Shown here piece after piece: positions 22,082-33,675 of a stretch of 64,000 nt of DNA. The DNA lies in the NCBI GenBank assembly GCA_033439795.1, contig JAUTDP010000005.1:1-64000 (forward strand), read 5' to 3'. The position numbers and the translations under genes were made by a program. The notes under the pieces were generated by a model. That model had not been told where the DNA came from. It made no database searches and saw only the letters and a list, made by a program, of their open reading frames with translations. Source of the stretch: Sordaria brevicollis. Lineage: Eukaryota; Ascomycota; Sordariomycetes; Sordariales; Sordariaceae. Each line of letters starts with the position of its first letter. The stretch's first letter is position 1.

Positions 22082-24122
22082 ATCAACACCAGAAGTCGGC
22101 CATTCTCGCACCTCACCACCGAATGTTTGGGAGTTGGCCACTTGGGACACGAAACACCCGCAGTCTCCGGCCTCGAAGCAACAATCAACGCTCAAGCTGT
22201 TTGGCTGTTTCATGGGAGATCAAACCGACATTCCACATTACCACGGAGTCGAACAGCGGCGGATTTTGAGAGTCTGGACCAAAACGTCCTGATCGAGATC
22301 GACGCAAAGTACCGGCGATCGCGGTGGCAATTCCATTGCGGCGGATTTTTTCCTCCTGCAACACAGCCCACGACATCTCTGCTACAGGCACTCGAAACAG
22401 CCGTCATCTTCACAGCGGCAACAAAAAAGTTCACCCTGGATCGGTATTTCCGCGGACCACCTTGCCTACAGAATAACCGCGACCATCCAGCCGGGCCGCC
22501 ACAACAACGGCGTCCCGGGCAGAGATATATGTCAGCAGCGGTCTAGCCTCCAACGACTCTGCATATCAGTACTCTACGCCATGGGTATATCGACTCGTCA
22601 ACCATCATCCTCACCGAGGGTGATGTGCGAGCCAAGAATGAAACATTGAGATCTTGGGACCCTTCACCGAGTCGGCGAGTCAGCTATCTCGAACTGATGG
22701 GCCCTTCTGACGTTTGAGCGCAAAAGGTCGCGGCTCATCACAGATTGGGAAATGGAATTTGACATCTTTCCCATTATTGGATTCCCGTCATTGTGCGTCA
22801 AAGGCACATGCTACGGGATCTTGGGAACGTCATTGGACTACCAACAACCGACTTTGGATTTGGTGCCGTCTATCACCGGCGGCGGCCGACCAATGGCGGT
22901 CGGGGTCGCTAGACTACCCCTCATTTTTTTCTCTTCTTCTGCTCCCACCTCCGGATAGCCCCCTGCTCCTTTGCCAAGCCACTGACGTCGACCTGCTTGG
23001 ATCCTGCTCTCGTCTTTGGGTGGGGACGGCAGGAGATTGGCAAAGGACATCCAGGGGCACCGGTGGGGTTGCTTAGCTGCTACGAACGGCTTTTTTCTGT
23101 GTAATTTTGACACTTCTTTTTGGGCTTCTTGTATCTTTACATTTACACTTTGGTCATTTGAGCGAGGCGCTGGGATTTCTGCTTTTTTTTTTTTTTTTTT
23201 TTTTTTGCATTGCATACACGGACGGGAGTAGAATAGGAATATGGGACGGCAACAAAATGGCGGAAGGGGAACAATTTGGTTGGGCTGGATACCTCTTTTA
23301 CTACAAATGGGAATTTGGAAACGGGAAACATCACAATACAATTCTTGAGCCAAATGGCTACCTGACTTTGTTCAGCAAACATCTTATCGTTCCTCTTTTT
23401 GCAAACTTGTGAATGCCCTCTCCCTCAGCTTCTTCCATGTGTGCAGCATCTTGCAGCTCTTTGCTGAAGGAAGCTTTCCTCCGCGACCTTTAGTCGGACA
23501 CCAGCATGCAGGCCAGGCAGGTTTTCTGCTCGTGCCCTGGATTTGGCATTTTGGCTGCAGATAATAGTGCCATTTGACACATCAACAACTGCTATTTTTG
23601 TACCACCACCACCAACGGTTTCCCCGCGCCAGCCAGCAAGCAGCAAGAAGCCTCCATTCGGAGTTGTCTCCTACGGGCCATTCTCACCATGTCCATCAAG
23701 CCGACTTTTTGTTTTCATTTATGGGCGGTGTCTCCATCGCCATCCTTCTTTTAGAACCTGCATTTTCTGCAATGCCATCGAGGAAGAAGCCAGTTCATCC
23801 CATCATCACATCGTCCCATCGTTCCATCGTGCCATCTCATCTCAATGCACTCACGGGCGAATGTGGAGCTGTAGAGGTAGAGATGGAACTAAAACAACAA
23901 GCTCACAGCAAGGCGGATTGAAGCTTGTACAGCTCCAATTGATCAATCTTCTCCAATCATTCTTTGGAGCTCCTGCTCAAAAGCTCCTCATAGCTCCCCA
24001 TCAAGAAAGCTCTTCCGCAGGACCGCAGGGACAGGAGCTCCTCCCCGGCTGCAGCTGCTCCAACGGTGTTTGACTCGTGGCCGGCCCAAAATGTCCACGT
24101 TGACATATTGTGTGATTTTAGG
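22082..24122. other. Gene-poor region with homopolymer tracts
   Basis: The first few hundred bases are probably 3' UTR of the small CxxC gene. A 23-nt T tract lies at about 23184-23206. Near 23926-24060 the hexamer AGCTCC recurs several times. No supported gene. Confidence 0.5.
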
Positions 24123-24124
24123 TA

Positions 24125-24491
24125 CAGTCAACTCTGCAATTAACGATATTGGGTTTACCAGCCAATCTGATCGTTATACCCAGAATATCGTTACACTCAA
24201 AGTGCCAAGCACGCCAAGGTTGGCTCTGAATAAGTATAACGGTACGAATTTTAGGTAATGAGGTACTAAAAGAGTCGCCGACGAGGGGGTCTTGGCGGTC
24301 TTTTTCGCATCTCCCACCTATCGAGAATAACGATCACTATATAAAATCCCGCCGAATTCTAATCGTTATCGTAATACGGAAAATATCGTTAATCTACTGT
24401 AATTTACACCAAAAAAAATCGGTTCCCGCGTATTTGATCGTAATACCCAGAATATCGTTATTCCTCTGATCGTTAATTGCAGAGTTGACTA
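24125..24491. mobile_element. MITE-like element, copy 1 (367 bp, TA target site)
   Basis: The ends are inverted repeats: CAGTCAACTCTGCAATTAAC at the left and, on the other strand at the right, TAGTCAACTCTGCAATTAAC. TA lies immediately outside both ends (24123-24124 and 24492-24493). The interior repeats ATCGTTA/TAACGAT several times and contains no open frame of note. Terminal CAG with a TA duplication suggests a Tc1/mariner, pogo-like non-autonomous element; family is inferred. Confidence 0.85.
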
Positions 24492-24627
24492 TATTCAGTA
24501 ATTCGCTACGGTACATGCAAAGTCGCCTAAATTTGATTTGCGTGGCGGCGGCTGTGAATAGCCTCTCCTCCAAAAAGAATCTTGGAACGAAATGCCACGC
24601 GATCTTTTCAGCTCAACGAGCTGGCTA

Positions 24628-24994
24628 CAATCAACTCTGCAATTAACGATACAGGGTATACCAGCAAATCTAATCGTTATACCCAGGATATCGTTACCTC
24701 CAAACTGCCAAGTACGCCAAGGCAGGCCCTAAACTAATACATCGGTACTAATTTTTGGTAGTGAGGTACCAAAAGAGTCGCCGACGAGGGGGTCTTAGCG
24801 GTCTCTTTCACATCTCCTACCTATTGAATATAACGATCACCATACAAAATCCCGCCAAATTCTGATCGTAATCGTAATATGGAGAATATCGTTAATCTGC
24901 TGTAATCTACACCAAAAAAAATCGGTTCCCGCGTATTTGATCGTAATACCCAGAATATCGTTATTCCTCTGATCGTTAATTGCAGAGTTGACTA
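24628..24994. mobile_element. MITE-like element, copy 2 (367 bp, TA target site)
   Basis: This has exactly the length of copy 1, the same orientation and matching inverted ends, again flanked by TA (24626-24627 and 24995-24996). It lies 136 bp after copy 1. The two copies differ mainly by single-base transitions. The spacer between them is not part of the repeat. Confidence 0.85.
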
Positions 24995-24996
24995 TA

Positions 24997-26207
24997 GTAG
25001 AGCTGCAAGACTGCGTGAAAGGAAAAGAAGGAAAAAGGACCCCAACAAACAGCACATATCTTGCATTCACTTTTTCCATCTTTATCCCAGATGCATATTC
25101 CCATCACCTACTTCAAAAGCCACAATCGCTATTTTCGGGCTCTGTCTGATGTGTGGCTTTCCCCCTTCTTGATGCGCAGTTACATGTAGTTGTCCAGTTG
25201 TCCACTTGTGTTGCCAGCCTTCCCAGTCCTTGACGAAGATCCCGCCTTGATCGTCAACTCAATGCACTTTTTCTTTACGTTTTTCTTCTCTTTCTGGCGA
25301 TGGGCTTCACAAATTTGCATCTCACAGGTGACAAGCTCCCTTGTCCTCGAGTCACAATGAGCCGGCAAAGGCGGTTCGGTCAGATCAATGTCTGTTCAAG
25401 ATTGTCCATCCTGCCCCCCCCCCCCCCCCGCGCATGCCACTATTCCCAGATTTGGGAACGATTGGCTTTGCTTGTGGCTAGTATCACAGCATCTACGGAA
25501 CTTGACCAATACACCAAACTTCTCAACTTACTATCCTGAAGGTCGAACAAAAATAACCTTACCTTCGTGAAGCAAACATCAGCCAGCTTACACAAGCTTT
25601 ATAGTAGGTACCCTAGATCTCTCCGAAAACGTTTAAAGCAATTAAGCATTTTCAATACGTACCATTTATCTACGTTTCTTACATCACTAGTAGTACATAC
25701 ACCACATTCTGAGACATACATATTTCCACTTTCACTTAGCACACACAAAGTGCCTGGCCTTTTAGCCCTTTCAATAGTTTCTCAGATAGTCTTGCAGATC
25801 CAAGGGTCGTCCCTTCTTCGCTCCCAGTGCTTCCAGTGCTCCGTAGCGTAACGGGGGCCCAGTCCAGTCCAGTGCCTCCGTTGGAGAAAAAAAGCTTGGT
25901 ACTGCATAGAGACATCATGACCTCGGCGTTTTGTTTTCTTCCTCTTCCTTTAGAGAGTGTGTGGAACGGTTGGTTTGAAAGCATATGATGTCGTTTCGCC
26001 GTCGTCGTTGTTGCAAGCCGAAGGAGCCGGTTATCTTTGGCGCCTGTCACACAACATAAGCTTGAGTTGAGAGACTGGTGGGATGGGAAATGCTTATCAG
26101 TGATAAAACATGGGATTTTGGAGGGAGTGGTGTGAAGCTAATGGGAAGTGTGTGTAAAAAGCACGAAGAGGTGTCAACTGATCAAAACATTTCACAGTAC
26201 CCTGGGG

Positions 26208-26241
<34 letters not shown>

Positions 26242-29200
26242 CGTCTGTATAGGGGTCATAGGGTCGTAGCACATACCTGACAGATCTGTGAGAAAAAGGA
26301 TGGGAAGATACCTATGATGTAGTGAATGGGATTTGTTGCAAGACATCGTGGACCCTTCTTGCTTCTTACATACCTACATTTTGTCTGGGCATTACATATT
26401 TTGGGGGGCGAGCCCTATAATGTTTTGTTTGGGACTGACGTTTTGACTGAGACATGGAGAAAACCCTCACTGGCTCGATACCAGAGAAAATCCTTTATGA
26501 TCATCCGGGTCGGATGTCATGCAATGCCTCACTTTTATCAGGTCGTGATAGTATGTAGGGCTAGCAATCAAGATCCCAGGGCGCCTATGATAAACTGTGG
26601 GAAAGGTTCAAAGCATCATCATCAAGCTCTTCCCAGAAGTACACGTGTTTTTATCCATGTTTTGACCGTGGTGATGATGATCTTTGATGTAGGAATACTG
26701 TGTAGACTTGGGAGGATGATCGCTTTTGTCGACGACGTTGTGTGTTAGGGTTAGGGGTGTGCCGTATCGTATCATTTTTCTTCCCGTCCGTTGATCATCC
26801 GCGGCAGGCATGGATTGTCGCTGCAGTGTTTGGATATGTTTCCTGTTGTTTTCGGTTATTGTGAGGATCAAGATCTCCTTTCGGTCATCAAAGCGACACT
26901 GAAGTCTGGGTACGAGGCTGTTATCATATGTTCAAATTGAGGCTGTGGTTCAAAACGTCGACGACTGGACTGAACGTGGAAGACATTACTCATGGACAAT
27001 GAATTGCCAGGACTTCAACTCGCGGCCCGTTCCACTGATTGTCCTTGGCAACTTTCAAATTTGGGGCATTCGGCATCAATGTCCGGTTTCTGGAAAGGGA
27101 TTCCTGCCCGCTGCCAGGCACTGTCACGGTTGACAATTTCGGGCTCGGGGATATATGAAGGTGAAACTCGGTGAGTTGAAACAAGGCGTCGTAGACACAA
27201 GGCCTCACTCACATGTACAGATAGCTACCGTACCCTTCTCCCGCTTTCCACTTTTGGTCCCTACATCTCCCGTAGACGTAGGAAAACCCTTCCTGTCGAG
27301 AGCTTGTAACAATGATGACGCCAAGTGTCGGATTGACGGGTACGCCATTTTAGGTTTTCTGGGAAGGTAAAAGGCCTGTGTGGGAGTGTTTCACCTCCAG
27401 GTCTCACATCCCGTCATCATCATCCTCCTCCTCATCACCCCTATATACCATTCAGTAACATTATGCTATTATGCCCTACTTCTTCCGTTCCGCCTGCTTT
27501 TCCATGTTTCCCTCTCTTCCGGTGACAGCGGGTGAAGAGTGAGCGTGATGGGGCTTGAATAGCCGAAAATCCCCTTGAACCCCTAGCCCCCCAGCCATGG
27601 AGCCGTGCAGCCGTACCTGACATGAGGCGTTTCGGGCTCGGCTTTCTTCTGGGGGTAGGTACACGTATCTATGTAGGTACGTAATTTCTGGGGTTCCGGG
27701 GAAAAGCATGGACGGCGTGAAGAAGACAAAAGCTTGATTCGCTTTTTTACCGGGCGCGCTCACCGACACCGACACCGGCCGGCGGACGGCGGTAAGGTTG
27801 ACGAGTCGCGTCAAAAAACGACGACAACGACGGGATAGATAGGGTCTAAGCGGGACACACAAACAGGACCCCTTCCTTCCCTGTGTCTCTCTTTCGCGCG
27901 GGCGCGTCTTGTAGAGGACTCGTCATACGGCCATTGGCTGTGTACGACAAGAAAAAGACCCCATTAACTGTCCAAGGTTTGGGGGGTGTGAGGGCAATTC
28001 GGGGCCATAGAAGGGTGGGGGGGGATGAGAGATGTGATTGTAGTTCGGTGCGATTGAGGGCCTTCCAAAAAGGGAACCAGTCGGCTCCGCTTGATGACGA
28101 CATTGTGCATTTTCCCGCATCTGCGTAGCCGTTGATTTTTTTTGTCCAATATCTCCTCCTGTTTGATTAGGTTATGAGATTGTCAGTTTTATAGCTTGTG
28201 AGGCCGAAAATGGGGTTCGTGAGAGGGTCGTCGAGAGGGTCGGACGGGGGGGACGGGGGTGAACGGGGGGGTGGTGTTTGGTTACCGTGCAATGGTTGCC
28301 CTGGCCCCGGACACCCCCGGTCCGTTCAAGGTTCCTATACAGGTCCCGGACCCCCGCTCGCTCGTCCCTTTCTCCCGCTAAATGGTCACTAACATCCGCT
28401 ATTAATGACCGCTACAACTACATACGAAGGATTGCGGATGTACCTGTACCTGGGGCCGAGAGGGAGGAAGGCTTCCAGGTTAGAACCATATCGGCGACGT
28501 GGGTGGGAATGGAGACATGAAATTAACGAGACGAACACAACGAGAATGATATGATGGGGGACGAACAGGACCAAGAATCTCTCGTATGGAACGCGCTTTT
28601 CCTCTTTGCGCTTGACAATGTCGATTTGTCGCCTGTTTTGTGCTCACTCTCCGCCCCCGGACGAGCCGCTTGTTGGGTTGCGGGTGTTCACATGCCCTTC
28701 CTTCGAGAATTCTTAGAACATATGGACATACAAACATATCCACCGCACTACTGGTTTCATCTTTCAATTTTATTATTATCTTGGGGAATTGTGGCGTTCC
28801 GATTCCCCCCCATTATCACCACTATCACGGGCTACCCTCTGCGCCGTGTGATGGCTCACAGCGGGCACCCGTCACGCGAGAATATTAGCCAAGGTAACGT
28901 TCAACGGGCGGCAGACGGAATCAGGGAGCTGATGCTTTACCGGTAGGGTTTTCTGACGAGATGTGAGATGAGGGCATTCGTGCATTGCATACTGTAGGTA
29001 CATGCGAACCCTGAGAGATGAGGTCGAGTTTAGCAGCATCATCCCCCCCCTAATACGAGAACCTCGAGCGTCCCGCACCAGCGCTAAGCTTCTTCAGTTC
29101 CTGCGCGGGCGAGCAGGCGCGATCGCAAGGAGCATTTCACCGCAAACCTGTCCAGCTGCTGTCCAAGCATCATGCATCGTTGCCCTGATTTTGGCGAGAC

Positions 29201-31586
29201 TGCGAGGTTATTCGCAACAAGCCACACCCTAACCCGCGCCGACGAGTCAAATTCGCCAAAACGCCATCGGAGACTCTACCGGTGTTGCACTTGTTGGCTT
29301 GTCATGCCTCCCTCAGCTACCACCCTCTATGCTGTGTACAGTATCCCATTGTGCCCCGGTCCAGGAACCCCGGTACGGTAAATTCCATCTGCATGCAAAC
29401 CTCCGAATGGCTTCACTTTTGCACATATGCACATATCGGCATATCACGCTCACCTCTGCATTTTGTTTAGCCAAATATCGGTGCTTGTTGCCCTGTAAAT
29501 GAGTGTAAATTCTACACCACAGCACACTTGATCATGTCACGGCAACTGTCCCAATAGTTGCGACTGACAAAGTACAAACATACCTCCACGGAGCGATAGG
29601 ATAACAGACATCCAACCCACCATGCTGGATATCCATGAGAAGGGAATTCGCTTACACCATCCTGTCTGCCATTTTTCTAGTGACGCAGGGTCTTGAGCTC
29701 TCATCGGAGCTAACGTCAAAACCAAAGCAACGAAGAGGGGAAAGCGGCATCAAGATAGGGTATTGCATCACTTTCGCGATCTCGATCGCACCCTTTATAT
29801 GTACCCCAACATACAGTATGTCGCGTTGCGGCCTCGGCCCCTGGCTATTAAAGGCGAGCAGGAAGGACAAAATCGGGGGACCAGGCGGGGTATTAACTAT
29901 CAAGGTACCTGCTTTCTTCTCGGAGGGGTTCGGCAACAAGAGGGGTTTCGTGGCGTGAATCAGTGGAAATGGAAGGGCCGGAACAGGTGGACATCATTTT
30001 CATCCGAGCCGTGCCATGTTGTGTAAGTGTGTTCCCCAACAGTCCGAAGCAGTTGCGCAATCTTGAACGACGACAGAACTTGCGCCCTCCTTCATTGGGT
30101 TTCCATTCATATCATCGAGATGCTGCTGCCGCCTTTTGGTGCGAATACAGTACCAAAAACTCTACGAGAAAACGCCGAAATTGCCTCACAAGGGCAACCA
30201 AGTTAACAGCTCTCGCCGCCGACCATTCACCTTCCTCTCCTAGGGCGGCATCCCGAACGGGGCCGGAGCTAACAAGGCCATGGGAGGAAAAGTGATGATG
30301 CACGGTCTAGATTCAGAGTCCGTCCGATGACAGGATTGGCTTGCTTTCCACAAAACCTCACGTCGAAAATCGGGAAGGTGGGAGAACGACGTTGGGAATA
30401 ACTTCACATCGTTTCCTGCAATGTTGCGCATTGTGGGCTTTGAAGAAAATCATCAAGGGTGGAGAGGCGGAGAATGAGCTCCGGTCATCGCAGGGCTGCC
30501 TGGTTCGCCAGTTCGGGCCGGCTGGGAAGAATCATCAAGGACGATGCAGCAGCGAAACAATGGTTGGGAGGGGCAACATGAGGGGATTCACACATCCAGA
30601 AATCGGACCTCGAAAAAAAAGAGACAAGCCTTTGACGCTGGGGCTCTCCGCATGCGGTCCAGCATGCCAAGCTTTCTAGGGCTTAACCATCCCGTCGATA
30701 CGCTAAACGCTTAGGCCAACAAAGACTGTGGCTTTCGGATGAAGCCGAGAAGGAGCGAGGCTGTCTGCCAGAGGTGGTCACCGACACAGGAGGAGGGGGA
30801 AGCAAGCTGCTGAACCCCCCGAAGCACCACGATAAAATTGGATCATGACACGGTGCAGCAGCTCGTCTCGTCAGCACTCGTCAAAGCAAACCGTGCCAGT
30901 TCTTCGTGTCAGTTCCTGTCAGAAACCGGGTTGGGCTGCATCACCAGAACAGGGTTCAGGGCCTCAACGACTCAGATGCAGATCGTTCCCCGAGCGAGAA
31001 AGCTTCTCTCCAATAAGGTGTGGCGAATTGGAAAATGGGGGTCGTAACGATACCTTGCCGTCGCTTGTGGTTTGTGAATAACCTCACTTTTATAGCCAGT
31101 CCTTGATCCCGATATTTGCATACCTGGCTCACCCGCCCCAGGTCACGGTACCTCAGGCTCTCGTACCTTCCCTGCCTCGCCCTGACCGATGACATTGACC
31201 GCCGACATCACCATCCCCATCACCCGTTCCGCCGCCCGGGCTCGATGAACGGGCATATTCGGAGGGTATCCAGACGCGGTTGCGGTGGATATGACACAAT
31301 GGAGAACCAGAAGAGCCAAGGTCGATCATTCGATAGAGTACTCGAAACCCTCTCGAGAGCGGAGAACAACCTGCCAGTCGGTTTCTGAACCATTCTGCGT
31401 TTGCTGGATATGATTGACATGCTGCCGGGCCCGGAATCCCATACGTAGTCACATATGTCATTACTCGAACTGTATCCCGATATCGTCAGTCACATCTATC
31501 CGAAGCAGTACCGAGACAGACGAATGTTGACGTCCCTGTCCTGTTCAGACCCTGCCAAGCATCCATCACCCCATCCAGTCCCATGT
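24997..31586. other. Gene-poor region
   Basis: I find no credible gene. Visible simple sequence includes a C run near 25417-25429, an A tract of about 30 at 26211-26240 and short TTAGGG-like units at 26745-26757 (two copies only). Open frames of up to 140 residues have no family features. Confidence 0.5.
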
Positions 31587-32567
31587 TCACCTTTCAGCCT
31601 TGTCATCATCATCACTACCCGCATCCTTCCGTATCCTCCTCAACACAGAAACAGCCAACCATCTCTTCCTTCCCGTGACGTCCAGATCCTCCGCCCCGCG
31701 ATCCCACGCCCACTCCCGATCATTCCCGTCACAGTCCCTTTCCCAGAGCCTCTCCACCTCGAGCCCGACCTCCCTCAACTTGTCCGCGTCAAAGAACCCC
31801 CGCATCTTTGCCCGGCCACTGTGAAAGCCACCAACGACCCACGCCCTTGCTTCAGGATCGTTCTCCTTCAGGAACCATGCAATCGACTTTCTCAAATTGT
31901 CGTGCTGCTCCGGCATCCACAAGCAGTCAGCGCACAGAACGCGATCAAAAGCGCCCTTGTTCTCTTTGGCGAGGGGCGTCTCCAGCTCACCCCATCCGTG
32001 TCCCTCGACCGCAACCTCCACCCCTTTGACAGCTTCCTGATCCTTCAAGTTCAGCTCGACATTCTTCCTCAAGTTCTCAATCACCACCGGTGCCGGATAA
32101 TCCGTCACCAACACCCTCTTCGCTCCCAGCATTGCAGCCATCAAACTCGGTAGTCCCGTACCAGCGCCCATCTCGATGGTCGATTTGCCCTTGATATCAT
32201 AACTCTCCAACTCGGGCACCTTCACTTTCTCTCCCACGCTGGCGGTACCCGCTCCCGCTCCGGTCGCGTCATCACCAGCTTTCAAACCCAAAGTGCCGGC
32301 CTCGATCAGGTCCGCCAGCATGAGAGAGGCGTTCCAGAGGAAGTGGCTGAACAGGGACCGGTCCTCGGCGACTGTGGGATCGGAAAGCTCGATCCGTAAA
32401 GGTTTGGAAAGGTGCGGGGAGGTGTAATGAAGGGAGGTGGAGGCGTCGCCGTGCTGGTTGGTCACGTCGTCGGTGAAGATGACGCCCAGGGAGCCGGCGA
32501 AGAGGTCTTCTGGGTCGTCGTTTTCGGAGCCGGTGTTGATGACGGAGAGGCGGGCTGTTAGGGCCAT
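31587..32567 (-). CDS. EFM7/Nnt1-type protein N-methyltransferase
   Basis: Single exon of 326 residues, ATG at 32567-32565. A family 16 seven-beta-strand methyltransferase. Yeast Efm7 (formerly Nnt1, named for nicotinamide N-methyltransferase) methylates the N-terminal Gly2 and Lys3 of elongation factor eEF1A. Seen: an N-terminal DLFAGSLGVIFTDD motif, LFSHFLWNASLMLADLIE, the SAM-binding motif IEMGAGTGLPS (131-141), a post-I acidic VTDYP, and DRVLCADCLWMPEQHDNL in the substrate region. Residues 96-117 form a Gly/Ala-rich insertion between helix and motif I. The C-terminus is acidic and basic repeats only. Cytosolic, with no signal sequence. Its neighbours are unrelated. Which substrate it uses cannot be read from sequence. 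Confidence 0.92.
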   Translation of the reverse strand: MALTARLSVINTGSENDDPEDLFAGSLGVIFTDDVTNQHGDASTSLHYTSPHLSKPLRIELSDPTVAEDRSLFSHFLWNASLMLADLIEAGTLGLKAGDDATGAGAGTASVGEKVKVPELESYDIKGKSTIEMGAGTGLPSLMAAMLGAKRVLVTDYPAPVVIENLRKNVELNLKDQEAVKGVEVAVEGHGWGELETPLAKENKGAFDRVLCADCLWMPEQHDNLRKSIAWFLKENDPEARAWVVGGFHSGRAKMRGFFDADKLREVGLEVERLWERDCDGNDREWAWDRGAEDLDVTGRKRWLAVSVLRRIRKDAGSDDDDKAER

Positions 32568-33644
32568 TTTTGCTGTGATGTGGTTTGGTTTGTGGATGGG
32601 TGGGATTGGATGGGTTGATTGTGTGTGATTATGACTTTGACCGGCCAGAGAGTACTGAAACAGGTGAGTGTTGTTGTTGGCTGTGTTGATGGGAGGTAAG
32701 TTTGCTGTGCTGAGTTGATGTTGTGAAATGTTGTGCGTTTGTTTACATGCAATCTGATGATCAGACGTCGTGTCCCTTGCAGAAAAGATTTTGATTGAGG
32801 CTCGTCGGGATGCAGGCAGGGGAGAAATTTTCGAAGATCCTTCGTCTGATCTTCACAGGTACCGGTCGGTTGGTAAGGATATCAGGAAGTTTGAAGATCT
32901 TGACCAGAGGTGGTCGTTTGGTGTAGTCTGGAAAAATCCGATTCGTCTGCACAAAAGGGGGGTGACGCTGTCTTCAACAGCTCGGCAATCTAAGCTGTTT
33001 GAGAAAGGATTGATATGAGATCAAGATTCCAAAACGCGAGACTCTTTTTCAGTATTTCAACTCGAAGACGAAAGAAGCGATCACAGGATGTTTATCCCGA
33101 CCTTTTGGCGGGGCAGACCTCGAAACAATTTTGGTGGGCCCAGATTGAAGAAGGACTAGAGCTTTAGCGAAGTGACTAAGGCTTTAGATCCAGGGCTTTT
33201 CATCTTCTCCACAACATCGTTTGCTGATCACTCAACCAACTCTGAGGAAACACTCTGAAGAACTTGGTTTCTAATGAAGAAGTAAAATACTTGTCTGAGT
33301 GGACGCATGTTATTTGTACGTTTACCTTTGACACGCCAATGGCCACAAGCAGGCCGGTCGGCCGTCAATGGGGTCAGCATCAAGTGTCGCGAGGTGAACT
33401 CGATCACAACAGTAACTCGTCGACAACTCGCCCAACGAGATTTAAACATTTGTAGAAATGGTCTTGGGATGTTCAATGATGAATGTTTTGCATAGATTTC
33501 CTAATTACTGACTTTCTTCAAATTGATCTCAACAGAAACGGAGTCTCTTGCCGGCTGGAGAGGACAACAGTGGTACTGCTGCGGCAGGAAAAGTTTGGAA
33601 AGCATAATTTGAGATTTAGACAAGAAGCCTAACTAGAGGTCAGA

Positions 33645-33675
<31 letters not shown>

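Noticed and set aside
26745..26757. Telomere-like TTAGGGTTAGGGG
   Set aside because: Only two units, in ordinary unique DNA; too short to be an interstitial telomere.
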